From positions 52,766 through 116,765 of the forward strand of contig NZ_JADIKL010000009.1 of NCBI RefSeq assembly GCF_044904705.1: a DNA stretch of 64,000 bases. The letters run 5' to 3'. The notes below the pieces were generated by a model that did not search any database, was not told the origin of the DNA, and saw nothing but the letters and a program-made list of their open reading frames with translations. Position numbers and translations under genes: made by a program. The DNA comes from Rhodanobacter_A agri (GTDB taxonomy: Bacteria > Pseudomonadota > Gammaproteobacteria > Xanthomonadales > Rhodanobacteraceae). Positions within the stretch are counted from its first letter, which is position 1, and each line of letters begins with the position of its first letter. Below, in pieces: positions 25,333 through 35,094 of this stretch.

Positions 25333-26340
25333 ATGAGCGATATTTCTGCTTCCCCCGCCAAGTCCATTCCGATCAGCGTCGTCAGCGGTGCGCCCGCGGG
25401 CGACAAACAGCTGGGCAACGACAAGATCGCGTTGAACCGCGCCGGCTTCGACACCGCCGTGCCGACGCTGCGCAAGCCGAGCTGGATCCGCGTGCGCCTG
25501 CCGCAGGGCAACGCCGTGCAGCAGTTGAAGGCGCGCCTGCGCGAGAACGCGCTGGTGACGGTGTGCGAGGAAGCCTCGTGTCCGAACATCCACGAGTGCT
25601 TCAGCAAGGGCACCGCCACCTTCATGATCCTCGGCGAGGTGTGCACGCGCCGCTGCTCGTTCTGCGACGTGGCGCATGGCCGCCCGGCCGCGCCCGATCC
25701 GCTGGAGCCGGCGCGCCTGGCCGAGACCATCCGCGACATGCGCCTGAAGTACGTGGTGATCACCTCGGTGGACCGCGACGACCTGCGCGACGGCGGCGCC
25801 GAGCACTTCGCCGCGTGCATCCGCGCGACGCGCCACGCCAGCCCCAGCATCCGCATCGAGATCCTCACCCCCGACTTCCGCGGCAAGGGCCGCATGGAGC
25901 GCGCGCTGGAAGTGCTCAAGGACTTCCCGCCGGACGTGTTCAACCACAACCTGGAAACCGTGCCGCACCTGTACCGCGAAGTGCGTCCGGGCGCCGACTA
26001 CCAGTGGTCGCTGGACCTGCTCAAGCGCTTCAAGGCGCAGCACCCCGACGTGCCGACCAAGTCCGGCATCATGCTGGGCCTGGGCGAGACGCGCGAGCAG
26101 GTGCTGGAAACCATGCGCGACCTGCGCGCGCACGATGTCGAGATGATCACCATCGGCCAGTACCTGCAGCCCACGCCGCATCATCATCCGGTGGTGCGCT
26201 ACTGGACGCCCGAAGAATTCGACGACCTGCGCAAGGAAGGCGAGGCGATGGGCTTCCATCACGTCGCGTCCGGCCCGCTGGTGCGTTCCTCCTACCACGC
26301 CGACCTGCAGGCCCATGCGGCCGGTGTCGCCGACCTTTGA
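25333..26340 (+). CDS. lipA: Lipoyl synthase LipA
   Basis: A 335-residue radical SAM enzyme that inserts two sulphurs into protein-bound octanoyl. Both iron-sulphur motifs are present: the auxiliary cluster CEEASCPNIHEC and the radical SAM CTRRCSFC. The C-terminal RSSYHADLQ serine is present too (a cluster ligand in this family). The gene lies 9 bases downstream of lipB and 8 bases before prc. Confidence 0.96.
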   Translation: MSDISASPAKSIPISVVSGAPAGDKQLGNDKIALNRAGFDTAVPTLRKPSWIRVRLPQGNAVQQLKARLRENALVTVCEEASCPNIHECFSKGTATFMILGEVCTRRCSFCDVAHGRPAAPDPLEPARLAETIRDMRLKYVVITSVDRDDLRDGGAEHFAACIRATRHASPSIRIEILTPDFRGKGRMERALEVLKDFPPDVFNHNLETVPHLYREVRPGADYQWSLDLLKRFKAQHPDVPTKSGIMLGLGETREQVLETMRDLRAHDVEMITIGQYLQPTPHHHPVVRYWTPEEFDDLRKEGEAMGFHHVASGPLVRSSYHADLQAHAAGVADL

Positions 26341-26348
26341 GAGCCCCC

Positions 26349-28598
26349 ATGACCTTCCGTCCCGCGATGGCCCTGCTGCTGGCCTTGACTGTCACCTGCA
26401 CGTACGCGCAATCGGCCGCCGACCTCGGCGCCGGCGGCAACCGCAAGGCAGCGGTGTGGCCGCTGCAGCCCACCGCCATCCAGGCGCAGTCGGCGCAGTT
26501 GTCGGCGCGTTTCCTCACCCGTTTCCACTACGACGCGCAGCCGCTCGACGACGCGATGTCGGCGAAGATCTACAAGGACTACCTGAAGCTGCTCGACAGC
26601 GACAAGGTGTTCTTCACCCAGCAAGACATCGACCAGTTCGACCAGTACAAGACCAAGCTCGACGACGCGGTCTGGAACCAGGACCTCAGCGCCCCGTTCA
26701 CCATCTACAACAAGTTCCTGCAGCGCGCGGTCGAGCGGATGACCTACGCGCGCGGGCTGCTCAAGGATGGCTTCGACTTCAACGGCAATGAGAGCTACGA
26801 CTACGATCGCAAGAACGCCAGCTGGGCGAAGGACGACGCGGCGCTGAACGATCTGTGGCGCAAGCGCACCATGAACGACTGGCTGCGGCTCAAGCTCGCC
26901 GGTAAGGGCGACGACGAGATCCGCAAGACGCTGACCAAGCGCTACACCAACTACATCGATCGGCTGAAGCAGCTCGACGGCGAAGACGCGTTCCAGACCT
27001 TCATGACCGCGTATGCCGAAACCACCGATCCGCATACCGACTACCTCAGCCCGCGCCAGGCGGAGAACTTCGCGATCCAGATGAAGCTCTCGCTGGAAGG
27101 CATCGGCGCCCAGCTGCAGGCGCGCGACGACTACACCATGATCTTCAGCCTGGTGCCCGGCGGCCCGGCGGAAAAGTCGACCAAGCTCAAGCCCGGCGAC
27201 CGCATCGTGGGCGTGGGACAGGGCGACAGCGGCCCGATCGTCGACGTGATCGGCTGGCGCCTCGACGACGTGGTCAACCTGATCCGCGGCAAGAAGGACA
27301 CCACCGTGCGGCTGGAAGTCCTGCCTGCCGATGCCGGTCCGGACGGCAAGCACGAGCAGATCAGCCTGGTGCGCAAGAAGGTCAACATCGAAGAAAGCGC
27401 GGCCAAGAAGAAGATCATCGACGTCAAGGACGGCGGCGTCGTGCGCAAGATCGGCGTGATCGACCTGCCGAGCTTCTACTCCGACTTCGGCGCCCGCAGC
27501 GAGGGTGACAAGGATTACCGCAGCGCCACCCGCGACGTGGCCAAGCTGCTCGGCGAACTGAAGGCTGCCGGCGTGCAAGGCGTGATCGTGGACCTGCGCA
27601 ACAACGGCGGCGGCTCGCTGGCCGAGGCCGACTCGATGACCGGCCTGTTCACCGGCAAGGGCCCGGTGGTGCAGGTGCGCGACGCGCGCGGCCAGGTCGA
27701 CGTGCAGGGTGCGGACAACACCGACCCGGTGTGGAACGGCCCGCTGGCGGTGTTGGTGAACCGCGGCACCGCTTCGGCCTCCGAGATTTTCTCTGCGGCG
27801 ATCCAGGACTACGGTCGCGGCCTGATCATCGGCACGCCCACCTTCGGCAAGGGCACCGTGCAGACCCTGATCGACCTCGACCGCTTCAGCCAGAACCCCG
27901 ACGGCAAGCCGCAGTACGGCGAGCTGAAGATGACGGTGCAGGAGTTCTTCCGCATCAACGGCGGTTCCACCCAGATCAAGGGCGTGACGCCGGACCTCGG
28001 CTTCCCGCAGAACGGCGACGCCAAGGACTTCGGCGAATCCACCTACGACAACGCACTGCCGTGGACGCACATCGCGCCGGCCAACTACAAGCCGGAGGGT
28101 GACCTGAAGGGCTACCTGCCGCAGCTGGAAAGCCTGCACGACACGCGCGTGACGACGTCGCCGTCGTGGAAGCTGATGCTGGACGAGCTGGCGCAGTACA
28201 AGGCGATGCGCGACAAGACCTCGGTGTCGCTGAACTTCGCCCAGCGCGAGGCCGAGCGCAAGCAGCTGGATGCGACCCAGGCCAGCTTCCGCGCGCGCCA
28301 GAAGGTGATCGACGGCGGCGATGCCTACCTGAAGGACGAGGACAGCGCGCTCGACGACGGCCTCGATCCCGGCGAGCGCAGCCTGAAGAGCGAGCTCAAG
28401 CAGGAACAGGATGCCAAGAAGGCGCCCGACGCCCAGTTGCGCGAGGCCGCGCACATCGTGGCCGACGCGGTGGGCATGCTCAAGGCCAATCCCAAGCTGG
28501 CCGCCAGCATCCTGCCGCCCCGCAGCAACTACCTCGCCACGGTGCTGGCGGGCGCGGACAAGCCTGCTGCCACGGCGCCTGCTGCCGCGACGCACTGA
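26349..28598 (+). CDS. prc: Tail-specific (C-terminal processing) protease Prc
   Basis: A 749-residue periplasmic protease with a Sec signal (cleavage near residue 21). A long N-terminal region is followed by a PDZ domain (about 235-320), then the S41 peptidase core. The Ser-Lys dyad lies in RGTASASEIF (Ser 476 by spacing) and FGKGTVQ (Lys 501). A DUF3340-type C-terminal domain follows. Prc trims C-termini of envelope proteins and controls peptidoglycan hydrolases, which fits its place after the wall genes. A hairpin at 28624-28649 closes the unit. Confidence 0.95.
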   Translation: MTFRPAMALLLALTVTCTYAQSAADLGAGGNRKAAVWPLQPTAIQAQSAQLSARFLTRFHYDAQPLDDAMSAKIYKDYLKLLDSDKVFFTQQDIDQFDQYKTKLDDAVWNQDLSAPFTIYNKFLQRAVERMTYARGLLKDGFDFNGNESYDYDRKNASWAKDDAALNDLWRKRTMNDWLRLKLAGKGDDEIRKTLTKRYTNYIDRLKQLDGEDAFQTFMTAYAETTDPHTDYLSPRQAENFAIQMKLSLEGIGAQLQARDDYTMIFSLVPGGPAEKSTKLKPGDRIVGVGQGDSGPIVDVIGWRLDDVVNLIRGKKDTTVRLEVLPADAGPDGKHEQISLVRKKVNIEESAAKKKIIDVKDGGVVRKIGVIDLPSFYSDFGARSEGDKDYRSATRDVAKLLGELKAAGVQGVIVDLRNNGGGSLAEADSMTGLFTGKGPVVQVRDARGQVDVQGADNTDPVWNGPLAVLVNRGTASASEIFSAAIQDYGRGLIIGTPTFGKGTVQTLIDLDRFSQNPDGKPQYGELKMTVQEFFRINGGSTQIKGVTPDLGFPQNGDAKDFGESTYDNALPWTHIAPANYKPEGDLKGYLPQLESLHDTRVTTSPSWKLMLDELAQYKAMRDKTSVSLNFAQREAERKQLDATQASFRARQKVIDGGDAYLKDEDSALDDGLDPGERSLKSELKQEQDAKKAPDAQLREAAHIVADAVGMLKANPKLAASILPPRSNYLATVLAGADKPAATAPAAATH

Positions 28599-28623
28599 GT
28601 TCGCAGCCACATCCGATCGAGCA

Positions 28624-28649
28624 ACCAGGGGCGCCACGGCGCCCCTGGT
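28624..28649 (+). terminator. Hairpin after prc
   Basis: ACCAGGGGCGCC pairs with GGCGCCCCTGGT. It is followed by CGTTTCC, a weak T-run. It is the likely transcription end of the mreB-to-prc series. Confidence 0.55.
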
Positions 28650-28750
28650 CGTTTCCGGGGTATTCCCCTTGCGGGAAAGAACGCTTGACGCCACGGCGGC
28701 GGCGCGCGAGCGTGTCACCAATCGTGGTTTCGGATCGCCGGGAGCGTGCC

Positions 28751-29359
28751 ATGGACCCGTTGTCGAACCTCGCGCTGGCTGGCGGCCTGGCCTGGGCCAG
28801 CGGGTTCCGCCTGTACGCCACGGTGTTCGCCGCCGGCATGCTGGGGCGGCTTGGCTGGGTGCACCTGCCGCCCGGCCTGGCGATGCTCACCGACAGCTGG
28901 GTGCTGGTGGTGTCCGGCGTGCTGGCGCTGGGCGAATTCCTCGCCGACAAGATCCCCGCCTTCGACAGCGTGTGGGATGCGCTGCACACCTTCGTCCGCA
29001 TCCCGGTGGGCATGCTGCTGGCGTGGGGCGTGTTCCGCGACTCGGGGGCGGCCACGCAGTTGGCGGCAGCCCTGCTCGGCGGTGCGCTGACCGCCGGCAC
29101 GCACCTGGCGAAGAGCGGCGGCCGCGCGCTGATCAACACGTCGCCCGAGCCGGTAAGCAACTGGACCGCCAGCGCAGGCGAGGATCTCACCTGGCTGGGC
29201 GGGCTCTGGCTGATGTGGCGGCATCCGATCGCGATGCTGGTTTTGCTCGCGTTGTTCGTGCTGCTGCTGTGCTGGCTGCTGCCGAAGCTGGTGCGCGGGC
29301 TGCGCGCGTTGTTCCAGCGGCTGCGCCGGATCAGGGGCGGGCTGTCCGGCGCCGGTTGA
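28751..29359 (+). CDS. DUF4126 family membrane protein
   Basis: A 202-residue protein with about five hydrophobic helices. The N-terminal pattern GLAWASGFRLYATVFAAG and the later AGTHLAKSGGRALINTSPEP (separate motifs) fit the DUF4126 family of bacterial membrane proteins of unknown function. A basic C-terminal tail (RALFQRLRRIRGG) is probably cytoplasmic. The gene stands alone between two hairpins. No function can be assigned. Confidence 0.75.
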   Translation: MDPLSNLALAGGLAWASGFRLYATVFAAGMLGRLGWVHLPPGLAMLTDSWVLVVSGVLALGEFLADKIPAFDSVWDALHTFVRIPVGMLLAWGVFRDSGAATQLAAALLGGALTAGTHLAKSGGRALINTSPEPVSNWTASAGEDLTWLGGLWLMWRHPIAMLVLLALFVLLLCWLLPKLVRGLRALFQRLRRIRGGLSGAG

Positions 29360-29374
29360 CGGGTCTGGGGCAGC

Positions 29375-29403
29375 TGCCGTGGGCCGCGTCGCGGCCCACG
29401 GCA
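29375..29403. terminator. Bidirectional hairpin between convergent genes
   Basis: TGCCGTGGGCCGC pairs perfectly with GCGGCCCACGGCA around a 3-base loop. It lies between the DUF4126 gene and the converging M1 peptidase gene, so it can serve both. Confidence 0.6.
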
Positions 29404-29407
29404 GGCA

Positions 29408-31219
29408 TCACTTCTGCGCGGCCTTGCGCTGTGCGCGCTGCTGCCGCATCCACTGCTGGTACTCGGTGATGCGCGGCTCGTCGCGCAGCAGCACCGAGTG
29501 CGGGTCGATCGTCACCAGCGCGTCGGCCGGCACCGCGAGGCTGCCGTGGCCGTCGGCCATCGCCACGGTGTGCACGGCGTCGTCCACCTGCACCTCCACC
29601 GGCATGGGGAACGGCAGGTCGCCGGTCACCTGCCAGCGCAGATCCAGCGTGTCGCCGTGGCGCTGCACGTCGAGCTTGGGCAGTGCGGCCTGGTACAGGT
29701 AGACCTTGAAGAACCAGTCCAGCTTCTTGCCGGTCACCTGGTCCACGATACGCATGTAGTCGGCGGTGGTGCGGTATTGCGGCACGAAGTTGCCCGGTTT
29801 CGGATCGGGCCGGCCATACACCAGTTCGCGGATGCTGTCGTAGAACGCCTTGTCGCCGATCAGGTGATGCAGCGTCTGCAGCATCATCGCGCCCTTGTTG
29901 TAGATGTCCTGGCCGGGGCCGCCGCGACTGTCGTCGTAGACCGCCTCCTCGGTGCGGGGCTGGCCCGACACCACCGGATAGCGATTCCCGATGATCTCGC
30001 GCAGTCGGACCAGCCAGGCGTAGTAGGCCGCATCGCCGTCGAGGTAGCGCGCATACAGCGGCTGCATCAGCGTGGCAAAGCCTTCATGCAGCCACATGTC
30101 GTCCCAGTTGGCGTTGGTCATCTGGTTGCCGAACCACTCGTGCGAGAACTCGTGCTGCAACAGCCAGTCGAAGCCGTTGCCGTCCTTCGCGTAGTGATTG
30201 CCGTAGGCGTTGATGGTCTGGTGTTCCATGCCCTCGTAAGGGGTTTCCACCACGCCCATCTTCTCGTCGCCCCAGGGGTAGGGGCCGATCTTCGCTTCGA
30301 AGAAATCCAGCATGTGCGGGAACTCGGCGAACAACTGCTTCGCCTTTTCTTCCTCGCCGGCGATGTACCAGTACTGCAATGGGATGGTGTTGCCGTAGCG
30401 GCTCTTGTACTCGCCCTTGAGCTCCTGGTACGGGCCCACGTTGATCGAGATGGCGTAGGTAGTGGGGTGCTTGGCGCGCCAGTGCCAGGTGCGCGTGTTG
30501 CCTTCGTCGCTGACGCCGATCAGCACGCCGTTGCCCGGCGCCGCCAGCGGCTTGGGCACCGTCACGTAGAGGTCCACCAGGTCGGGCTTGCCGTCGGGCT
30601 GGTCCACGCAGGGCCAGAACAGGTCGCAGCCTTCGCCTTCCACCGCGCTGCCGACCCAGGGCTGGCCATCCTTGGTGTGGCTCCACACGAAGCCGCCGTC
30701 CCACGGTGCCATCTTCGCCACGTGCGGCTTGCCGCCGTAGACGATGGTGGCGCTGAGCTTGCCGCCCTTGGCCACCGCGTGCGGCAGCTGGATGCGCAAG
30801 CGGCCCTCCGGATTGCGCCATGCGCTGGCGGGCAGCGGCTGCCCGTCCACGCTGACCGCGCTCACCGGCAGGTTGCGATCCAGGTCCACCAGCAGCACGT
30901 CGGTGGTTTCCAGCACGCTGAAGTCGAGCGTGGCCTTGCCGTCGATGCTCTGCGTGTCAGGGTGCACCGCGATGTGCAGCTCGGCGTGGTCGAAGTGCAC
31001 GCGCTTCTGTTCGGCCGGCTCCGGCGTGCCGGAATCCTTGGTCAGTGCAGTGAGCGGTGGCTGCGCCTTGGAATCAGCGCTTCGGCCGACGGAAAGGACT
31101 GCGGGCGATGTTGCCGAGGAGGCATGTGCCGGTGGTGGCGCCGTCGCAGAGCCGGCTTGGGCAGGGGGCATGCAGCTCAGGGCAATGGCGAAGCCGAGCG
31201 CTGGCAGGGAGGGGCGCAT
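29408..31219 (-). CDS. M1 family zinc aminopeptidase
   Basis: A 603-residue exported peptidase with a signal peptide cleaved near residue 22 (PPAQA). A low-complexity Ala/Ser segment is followed by the M1 fold. The zinc site is H356-E-F-S-H360 with E379 in WLHEGF, exactly 18 residues further on. The aminopeptidase GAMEN-type motif is seen as GMEHQTINAYG. It removes N-terminal amino acids from peptides, probably in the periplasm. It is transcribed alone. Confidence 0.92.
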   Translation of the reverse strand: MRPSLPALGFAIALSCMPPAQAGSATAPPPAHASSATSPAVLSVGRSADSKAQPPLTALTKDSGTPEPAEQKRVHFDHAELHIAVHPDTQSIDGKATLDFSVLETTDVLLVDLDRNLPVSAVSVDGQPLPASAWRNPEGRLRIQLPHAVAKGGKLSATIVYGGKPHVAKMAPWDGGFVWSHTKDGQPWVGSAVEGEGCDLFWPCVDQPDGKPDLVDLYVTVPKPLAAPGNGVLIGVSDEGNTRTWHWRAKHPTTYAISINVGPYQELKGEYKSRYGNTIPLQYWYIAGEEEKAKQLFAEFPHMLDFFEAKIGPYPWGDEKMGVVETPYEGMEHQTINAYGNHYAKDGNGFDWLLQHEFSHEWFGNQMTNANWDDMWLHEGFATLMQPLYARYLDGDAAYYAWLVRLREIIGNRYPVVSGQPRTEEAVYDDSRGGPGQDIYNKGAMMLQTLHHLIGDKAFYDSIRELVYGRPDPKPGNFVPQYRTTADYMRIVDQVTGKKLDWFFKVYLYQAALPKLDVQRHGDTLDLRWQVTGDLPFPMPVEVQVDDAVHTVAMADGHGSLAVPADALVTIDPHSVLLRDEPRITEYQQWMRQQRAQRKAAQK

Positions 31220-31338
31220 GGGCGATTCCTGTGCGGGGGTTCAATTCTCCACGATGCCACTTTGCGCCCCGGCGTGACATCGCCGGAAGTCATGCGTGGA
31301 TCTTGTGCAGCACTGCGGTATCGCCGAACCCTCACCCC

Positions 31339-31367
31339 AGCCCCTCTCCCAAAGGGAGAGGGGCTTT
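31339..31367. repeat. Dispersed hairpin repeat in the M1-M17 gap
   Basis: AGCCCCTCTCCC pairs with GGGAGAGGGGCT around AAA, preceded by CCCTCACCCC. It lies downstream of the leftward M17 gene and upstream of the M1 gene. The form is that of a common interspersed repeat, and it can also serve as a terminator. Confidence 0.6.
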
Positions 31368-31376
31368 CGAATGCGC

Positions 31377-32759
31377 TCAGGCCTTGCGGTAGCGCTGTTG
31401 CAGCAGCGCGAACAACGCGCGCAAACCCATCGCTTCGCCGCCGCGCGGCCGGCCGGGGCGGTCGGCGTCGTTCCAGGCGTAGGTGTCCAGGTGCAGCCAG
31501 GGCAGGCCGTCGGGCACGAAGCGTTCGAGATACAGCGCGGCGGTGATCGCGCCGGCGTGGCGCGAGGGGCCGGCGTTGGCGAAGTCGGCGAGGTAGGAAT
31601 CGAGCATCTTGCGGTACGGACGCCACAGCGGCAGTCGCCACAGCGGGTCGGCCACGGTCTTGCCCGCAGCCAGCGCGGCTTCGGCCAGCGTGTCGTCGTT
31701 GCCGAACAGCGCAGGCAGGTAGGGGCCCAGCGCGACGCGTGCGGCGCCGGTGAGGGTGGCAAAGTCGATGATGAGTTCGGGCTGCTGCTCGGCGCCGTAG
31801 GCCAGCGCATCGCACAGCACCAGGCGGCCTTCGGCGTCGGTGTTGTCGATCTCCACGCTGTGGCCGGCGCGGGTGACGACGATTTCGCCGGGGCGCAGCG
31901 CGTTGCCGCTCACCGCGTTCTCCACCGCGGGCACCAGCAGGGTGAGGTGCACCGGCAGCTTCGCCTGCATCACCAGGCCGGCCAGCGCGATCGCATGCGC
32001 GGCGCCGCCCATGTCCTTCTTCATCCAGCGCATGCCGTCGGACGCCTTGAGGTCGAGGCCGCCGGTGTCGAAGCACACGCCCTTGCCCACGATCACCAGT
32101 TTCGGATGCCCGGCCTTGCCCCAGCTCAGCTCGACCAGCCGCGGCTCGCGATGGCTGGCGCGTCCCACCGCGTGGATGGTGGGGAAGTTCGCCTTCAGCA
32201 GTTCGTCGCCGACCCAGTCGCGCACCTTGGCCTTGTGCGTCTTGCCGAGGTGCTTGATCGCCTTGCCGAGCTGTTCGGGCCCCATGTCCTCGGTGGGCGT
32301 GTTGACCAGGTCGCGTACCAGCGCGGTGGCTTCGACCAGCGGCTGCACGGTGGCGAGCGTGGTGGCGTCCACCGCCAGCGTGGCCGCCGCGCGCTTCGCC
32401 TTGCGGTAGCGGGTGAACTGGTAGGCGCCCAGCGCCCAGCCCAGCGCCGCCTGTGCAGGGTCGAGCGCCGCGCCGTCGGCGGCGAGCTGGTAGACGCCTT
32501 CGGGCAGGCTCATCGGCAGCGCAGCGAGCGCGGCCAGCGGATCGGCCGCGTCCACGCCGACCAGCACGCGGGCAAGCTTGCCGTGCGCGTCGGCGAGCAG
32601 GATCGCGCTGCCGGGCCTGGCGTCGAAACCGTTCGTGTCCAGCCAGCGGCGCTGCGCGGCATCCAGCCGCCGCCTCGTCGCGGACAGGTGGCGGGCGTCG
32701 GTGGCTTCGATGGGAACGAGGTGGCGGGGAGCGGACGAGCGGTCGATCAGGGCGGACAT
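31377..32759 (-). CDS. M17 (leucyl aminopeptidase) family peptidase
   Basis: A 460-residue metallopeptidase. The PepA signature NTDAEGRLVLCDAL is complete, and the earlier metal ligands GKGVCFDTGGLDLK and MKKDMGG are visible. The N-terminal domain is divergent from E. coli PepA, as in the shorter PepB-like relatives. There is no signal peptide, so it acts in the cytosol on small peptides. The ATG at 32759 is in the middle of a long GC-rich open frame and was chosen because the domain begins shortly after it. Confidence 0.9.
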   Translation of the reverse strand: MSALIDRSSAPRHLVPIEATDARHLSATRRRLDAAQRRWLDTNGFDARPGSAILLADAHGKLARVLVGVDAADPLAALAALPMSLPEGVYQLAADGAALDPAQAALGWALGAYQFTRYRKAKRAAATLAVDATTLATVQPLVEATALVRDLVNTPTEDMGPEQLGKAIKHLGKTHKAKVRDWVGDELLKANFPTIHAVGRASHREPRLVELSWGKAGHPKLVIVGKGVCFDTGGLDLKASDGMRWMKKDMGGAAHAIALAGLVMQAKLPVHLTLLVPAVENAVSGNALRPGEIVVTRAGHSVEIDNTDAEGRLVLCDALAYGAEQQPELIIDFATLTGAARVALGPYLPALFGNDDTLAEAALAAGKTVADPLWRLPLWRPYRKMLDSYLADFANAGPSRHAGAITAALYLERFVPDGLPWLHLDTYAWNDADRPGRPRGGEAMGLRALFALLQQRYRKA

Positions 32760-32850
32760 GGCTTTACCTTCGGCGGGCGTGGCGCGCAAACGCCAATGAT
32801 GCGCCGATGCCGCCGTGGGGTCACGCCGTGGCCTGTGGCCAGGATGGCGG

Positions 32851-33552
32851 CTACCGCCCGGGCTGCTGGGCTTCCAGCCAGTCGGCGAGCTCGCCGAGGT
32901 CGCGCAGTTCGAGTTCGGGCGCAGGGCCCAGTGTGGCGGGCCAGGTCTCGCCGTGGCGATTGATCCAGGCCGCGCGCAGGCCGGCGCGGCGTGCACCGGC
33001 CACGTCCAGCTCGGGGTCGTCGCCCACGTGCAACACCTCGTCGGGCGCCACGCCGAAGCGGGCGACGGCAGCGAGGAAAATGCGCGGGTCGGGTTTCGCC
33101 GTGCCCACGTCGCGCGAGCAGATGTGATGCGCGAAATGCGCCTGCACACCGGTGCGGGCGAGGTCGGCATTGCCGTTGGTGAGGCTGGCCAGCGGCCAGC
33201 GTGCGGCGAGGCGTTGCAGCGCGGGCACGCTGTCGGGCCAGGGCTCCACCGCGTTGCGCGCGGCGAAGTAGATCTCCCACAGCGTGTCCAGCGGCGCATC
33301 GGCGATGCCGCAGGCGGCGAAGGCCTGCTGCTGGGTGAGCCGGCGCTGGGTGCTGAAGTCGTGGGCGAGGTCGGGTCGCGTCGCCGCCACCTGGGCGCGC
33401 AGCTCGCGCATGGCCGGGATCGGCCATGCGCGAGCCACGTCGGGCCAGTGCTCGCGCAGGTAGTCGTTCACCGCCCGGTCCGCCAGCTCCAGGGCCGGCA
33501 GCACCGGCCACAAGGTGTCGTCGAGATCGAGCGTGACGGCGCGGATCACCAC
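32851..33552 (-). CDS. HAD-superfamily hydrolase
   Basis: A 233-residue phosphatase-like protein. Motif I is DLDDTLW, motif II is SLTNGN, the lysine is in GTAKPDPRIF, and motif IV is VGDDPELDVAGA. This is the HAD-IA layout, close to YjjG/FMN-hydrolase-type phosphatases. The substrate is not known. The start is GTG (33552 or 33549), 4 bases after the stop of the PstS-like gene, so the two are probably cotranscribed. Confidence 0.88.
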   Translation of the reverse strand: MVIRAVTLDLDDTLWPVLPALELADRAVNDYLREHWPDVARAWPIPAMRELRAQVAATRPDLAHDFSTQRRLTQQQAFAACGIADAPLDTLWEIYFAARNAVEPWPDSVPALQRLAARWPLASLTNGNADLARTGVQAHFAHHICSRDVGTAKPDPRIFLAAVARFGVAPDEVLHVGDDPELDVAGARRAGLRAAWINRHGETWPATLGPAPELELRDLGELADWLEAQQPGR

Positions 33553-33556
33553 AGCG

Positions 33557-34774
33557 TCAGTCGCGGCTGACCTGCAGCGACTGGCCCAGCTTGATGTTGT
33601 CGTTCTTCAGGTGATTCCAGTCGCGCAGGTCGGTCACCGTCACGCCGTTCTTCTTGGCGATGCCGGACAAGGTGTCGCCCTTGGTCACGGTGTAGGTCTT
33701 GCCGGCGCCGCCGGCGGAGGACTTGGCATCGGCATCGCGCTTTTCCATCGCGGTGTGGGCAGCCAGCGTGCGCTCCGAGGTCGGCGCCACGGCGGCGGCT
33801 GCGGCATAGCTGGCGCCCGGCGCGGCGAGCGGCGCCTTGGCCGAGGAGTTGGTCGAGGCGCCGTAGACCTTGTTGCGGCGCTCCTCGTCCTTCGCCACCA
33901 GCCCGATGCCGTCCTGGTACGGCAGCACGGAATGGTCACGCAGCGTGGTCTTGGCCGGGTCGGTCTGCAGGAAGTCCATGAAGGCCTGCACCTGGGCCGC
34001 CTTCGGGCTGTTCGGGTTGCTCACCAGGAACAGCGGGATGTACAGCGGATAGCTGCCATCGGCGATGTTCGCCACGGTGGGCGCCACGCCGTCGATCGGG
34101 ATCGAGCGCAGCTTCGGATTGCCGGTCACGTTGCTCAGCGTGGACAGGCCCAGGCCGTTCGGATTGAGCGAGACGCCTTCCTCCAGCGCCTTGGTGTTGA
34201 GGTACAGGCGCGGCGCGGAGATCTGCTGCTCGCCGTGGCCGAACAGCAGGGTGCGCAGGCTGTATTCCACACCGTCGTTGGGGCTGATCACCGCGTACAG
34301 GTCGATCGGCGCGTCGCGGCCGCCCACGTCCTTCCAGTTGGTGATCTTGCCGAAGTAGATCTCGTGCAGCTGGCGCAGGGAGAGGCTGCGCACCGGGTTG
34401 GCCGGGTTGGTGATCATCACCAGGCCGTCCCACGCCACCGGGGTGAAGGTGAGGTGGCTGTCTTCGGGGCTGCCGTCGCTGGGACGCGCGCTGCCGGCGA
34501 GATCGGCGGTGCCGGCGGCCACGGCATCGATGCCCGAGGCGGTGTTGAACGGCTGCAGCTCGACGCGGCCGTGGCCGCTCTTCTCCCACAACTTGGCCAT
34601 TTCGGTGACCACGCCGTGGGCGGTGGTGACGTCGCCACGCCAGATCAGCGCGGCCTCCTTGCTCTTGGTGGCCTTGTGACGGGCGGTGTGATGGGTGGTC
34701 TTGGCGGCGGCGGGTGCGACAAGGCAGGCGCCGAGCAGGAGGGCGGACAACAGGCGGACAGCACGAACGGACAT
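33557..34774 (-). CDS. PstS-like substrate-binding protein with C-terminal LysM
   Basis: A 405-residue exported protein with a signal peptide (cleavage near residue 24, after PAAA). A His/Lys-rich linker is followed by a PBP-like domain of the phosphate-binding type (about 40-300), with SGIDAVAAGTADLAGSAR and IYFGKITNWKDVGG. A low-complexity linker and a LysM domain (about 357-402, TYTVTKGDTLSGIAKKNG) end the protein. LysM binds peptidoglycan, so the binding protein may be wall-attached. No pst transporter genes are nearby. The start at 34774 gives a clean signal peptide. Confidence 0.85.
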   Translation of the reverse strand: MSVRAVRLLSALLLGACLVAPAAAKTTHHTARHKATKSKEAALIWRGDVTTAHGVVTEMAKLWEKSGHGRVELQPFNTASGIDAVAAGTADLAGSARPSDGSPEDSHLTFTPVAWDGLVMITNPANPVRSLSLRQLHEIYFGKITNWKDVGGRDAPIDLYAVISPNDGVEYSLRTLLFGHGEQQISAPRLYLNTKALEEGVSLNPNGLGLSTLSNVTGNPKLRSIPIDGVAPTVANIADGSYPLYIPLFLVSNPNSPKAAQVQAFMDFLQTDPAKTTLRDHSVLPYQDGIGLVAKDEERRNKVYGASTNSSAKAPLAAPGASYAAAAAVAPTSERTLAAHTAMEKRDADAKSSAGGAGKTYTVTKGDTLSGIAKKNGVTVTDLRDWNHLKNDNIKLGQSLQVSRD

Positions 34775-34878
34775 GATGACGGAGAACCCCGACAAAGGAT
34801 GGGTGATGAAAGTGGTGAGGGTGGTGGAGGTGGCGGCGCGTGATCCCGGCCGACGCACGAGGTGGATGAACGCAGGAT

Positions 34879-34907
34879 ATTTCATCGGCCTGAACAGAAA
34901 ACATCAA
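34879..34907 (-). promoter_or_regulatory. Sigma-70-type promoter candidate for the PstS-like gene
   Basis: On the minus strand TTGATG, 17 bases, TGAAAT. It lies about 105 bases before the ATG at 34774. The locally A+T-rich stretch stands out from its surroundings. Confidence 0.35.
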
Positions 34908-35094
34908 GCGGGTTCACGCGCTTGTGCGACGCAGGCACGCCTGTACGGGTGCGTTTCGTCATGCTGCGCGGCGCCACTGCGTCTGGCGGGCCGGTGCCGG
35001 GCGAGTCAAGGACGGATCGCGCGCCGGCCCATCGCGCAGGCAGCGGGCGGGCAGGGCCGGGACCGGGTGCATGCCGGACCCGGCGGGCCAGGGC

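Noticed and set aside
24708..28598. A 1296-codon open frame that ends as prc
   Set aside because: The first half is an out-of-frame shadow of lipB and lipA. The real gene starts at 26349 with a signal peptide.
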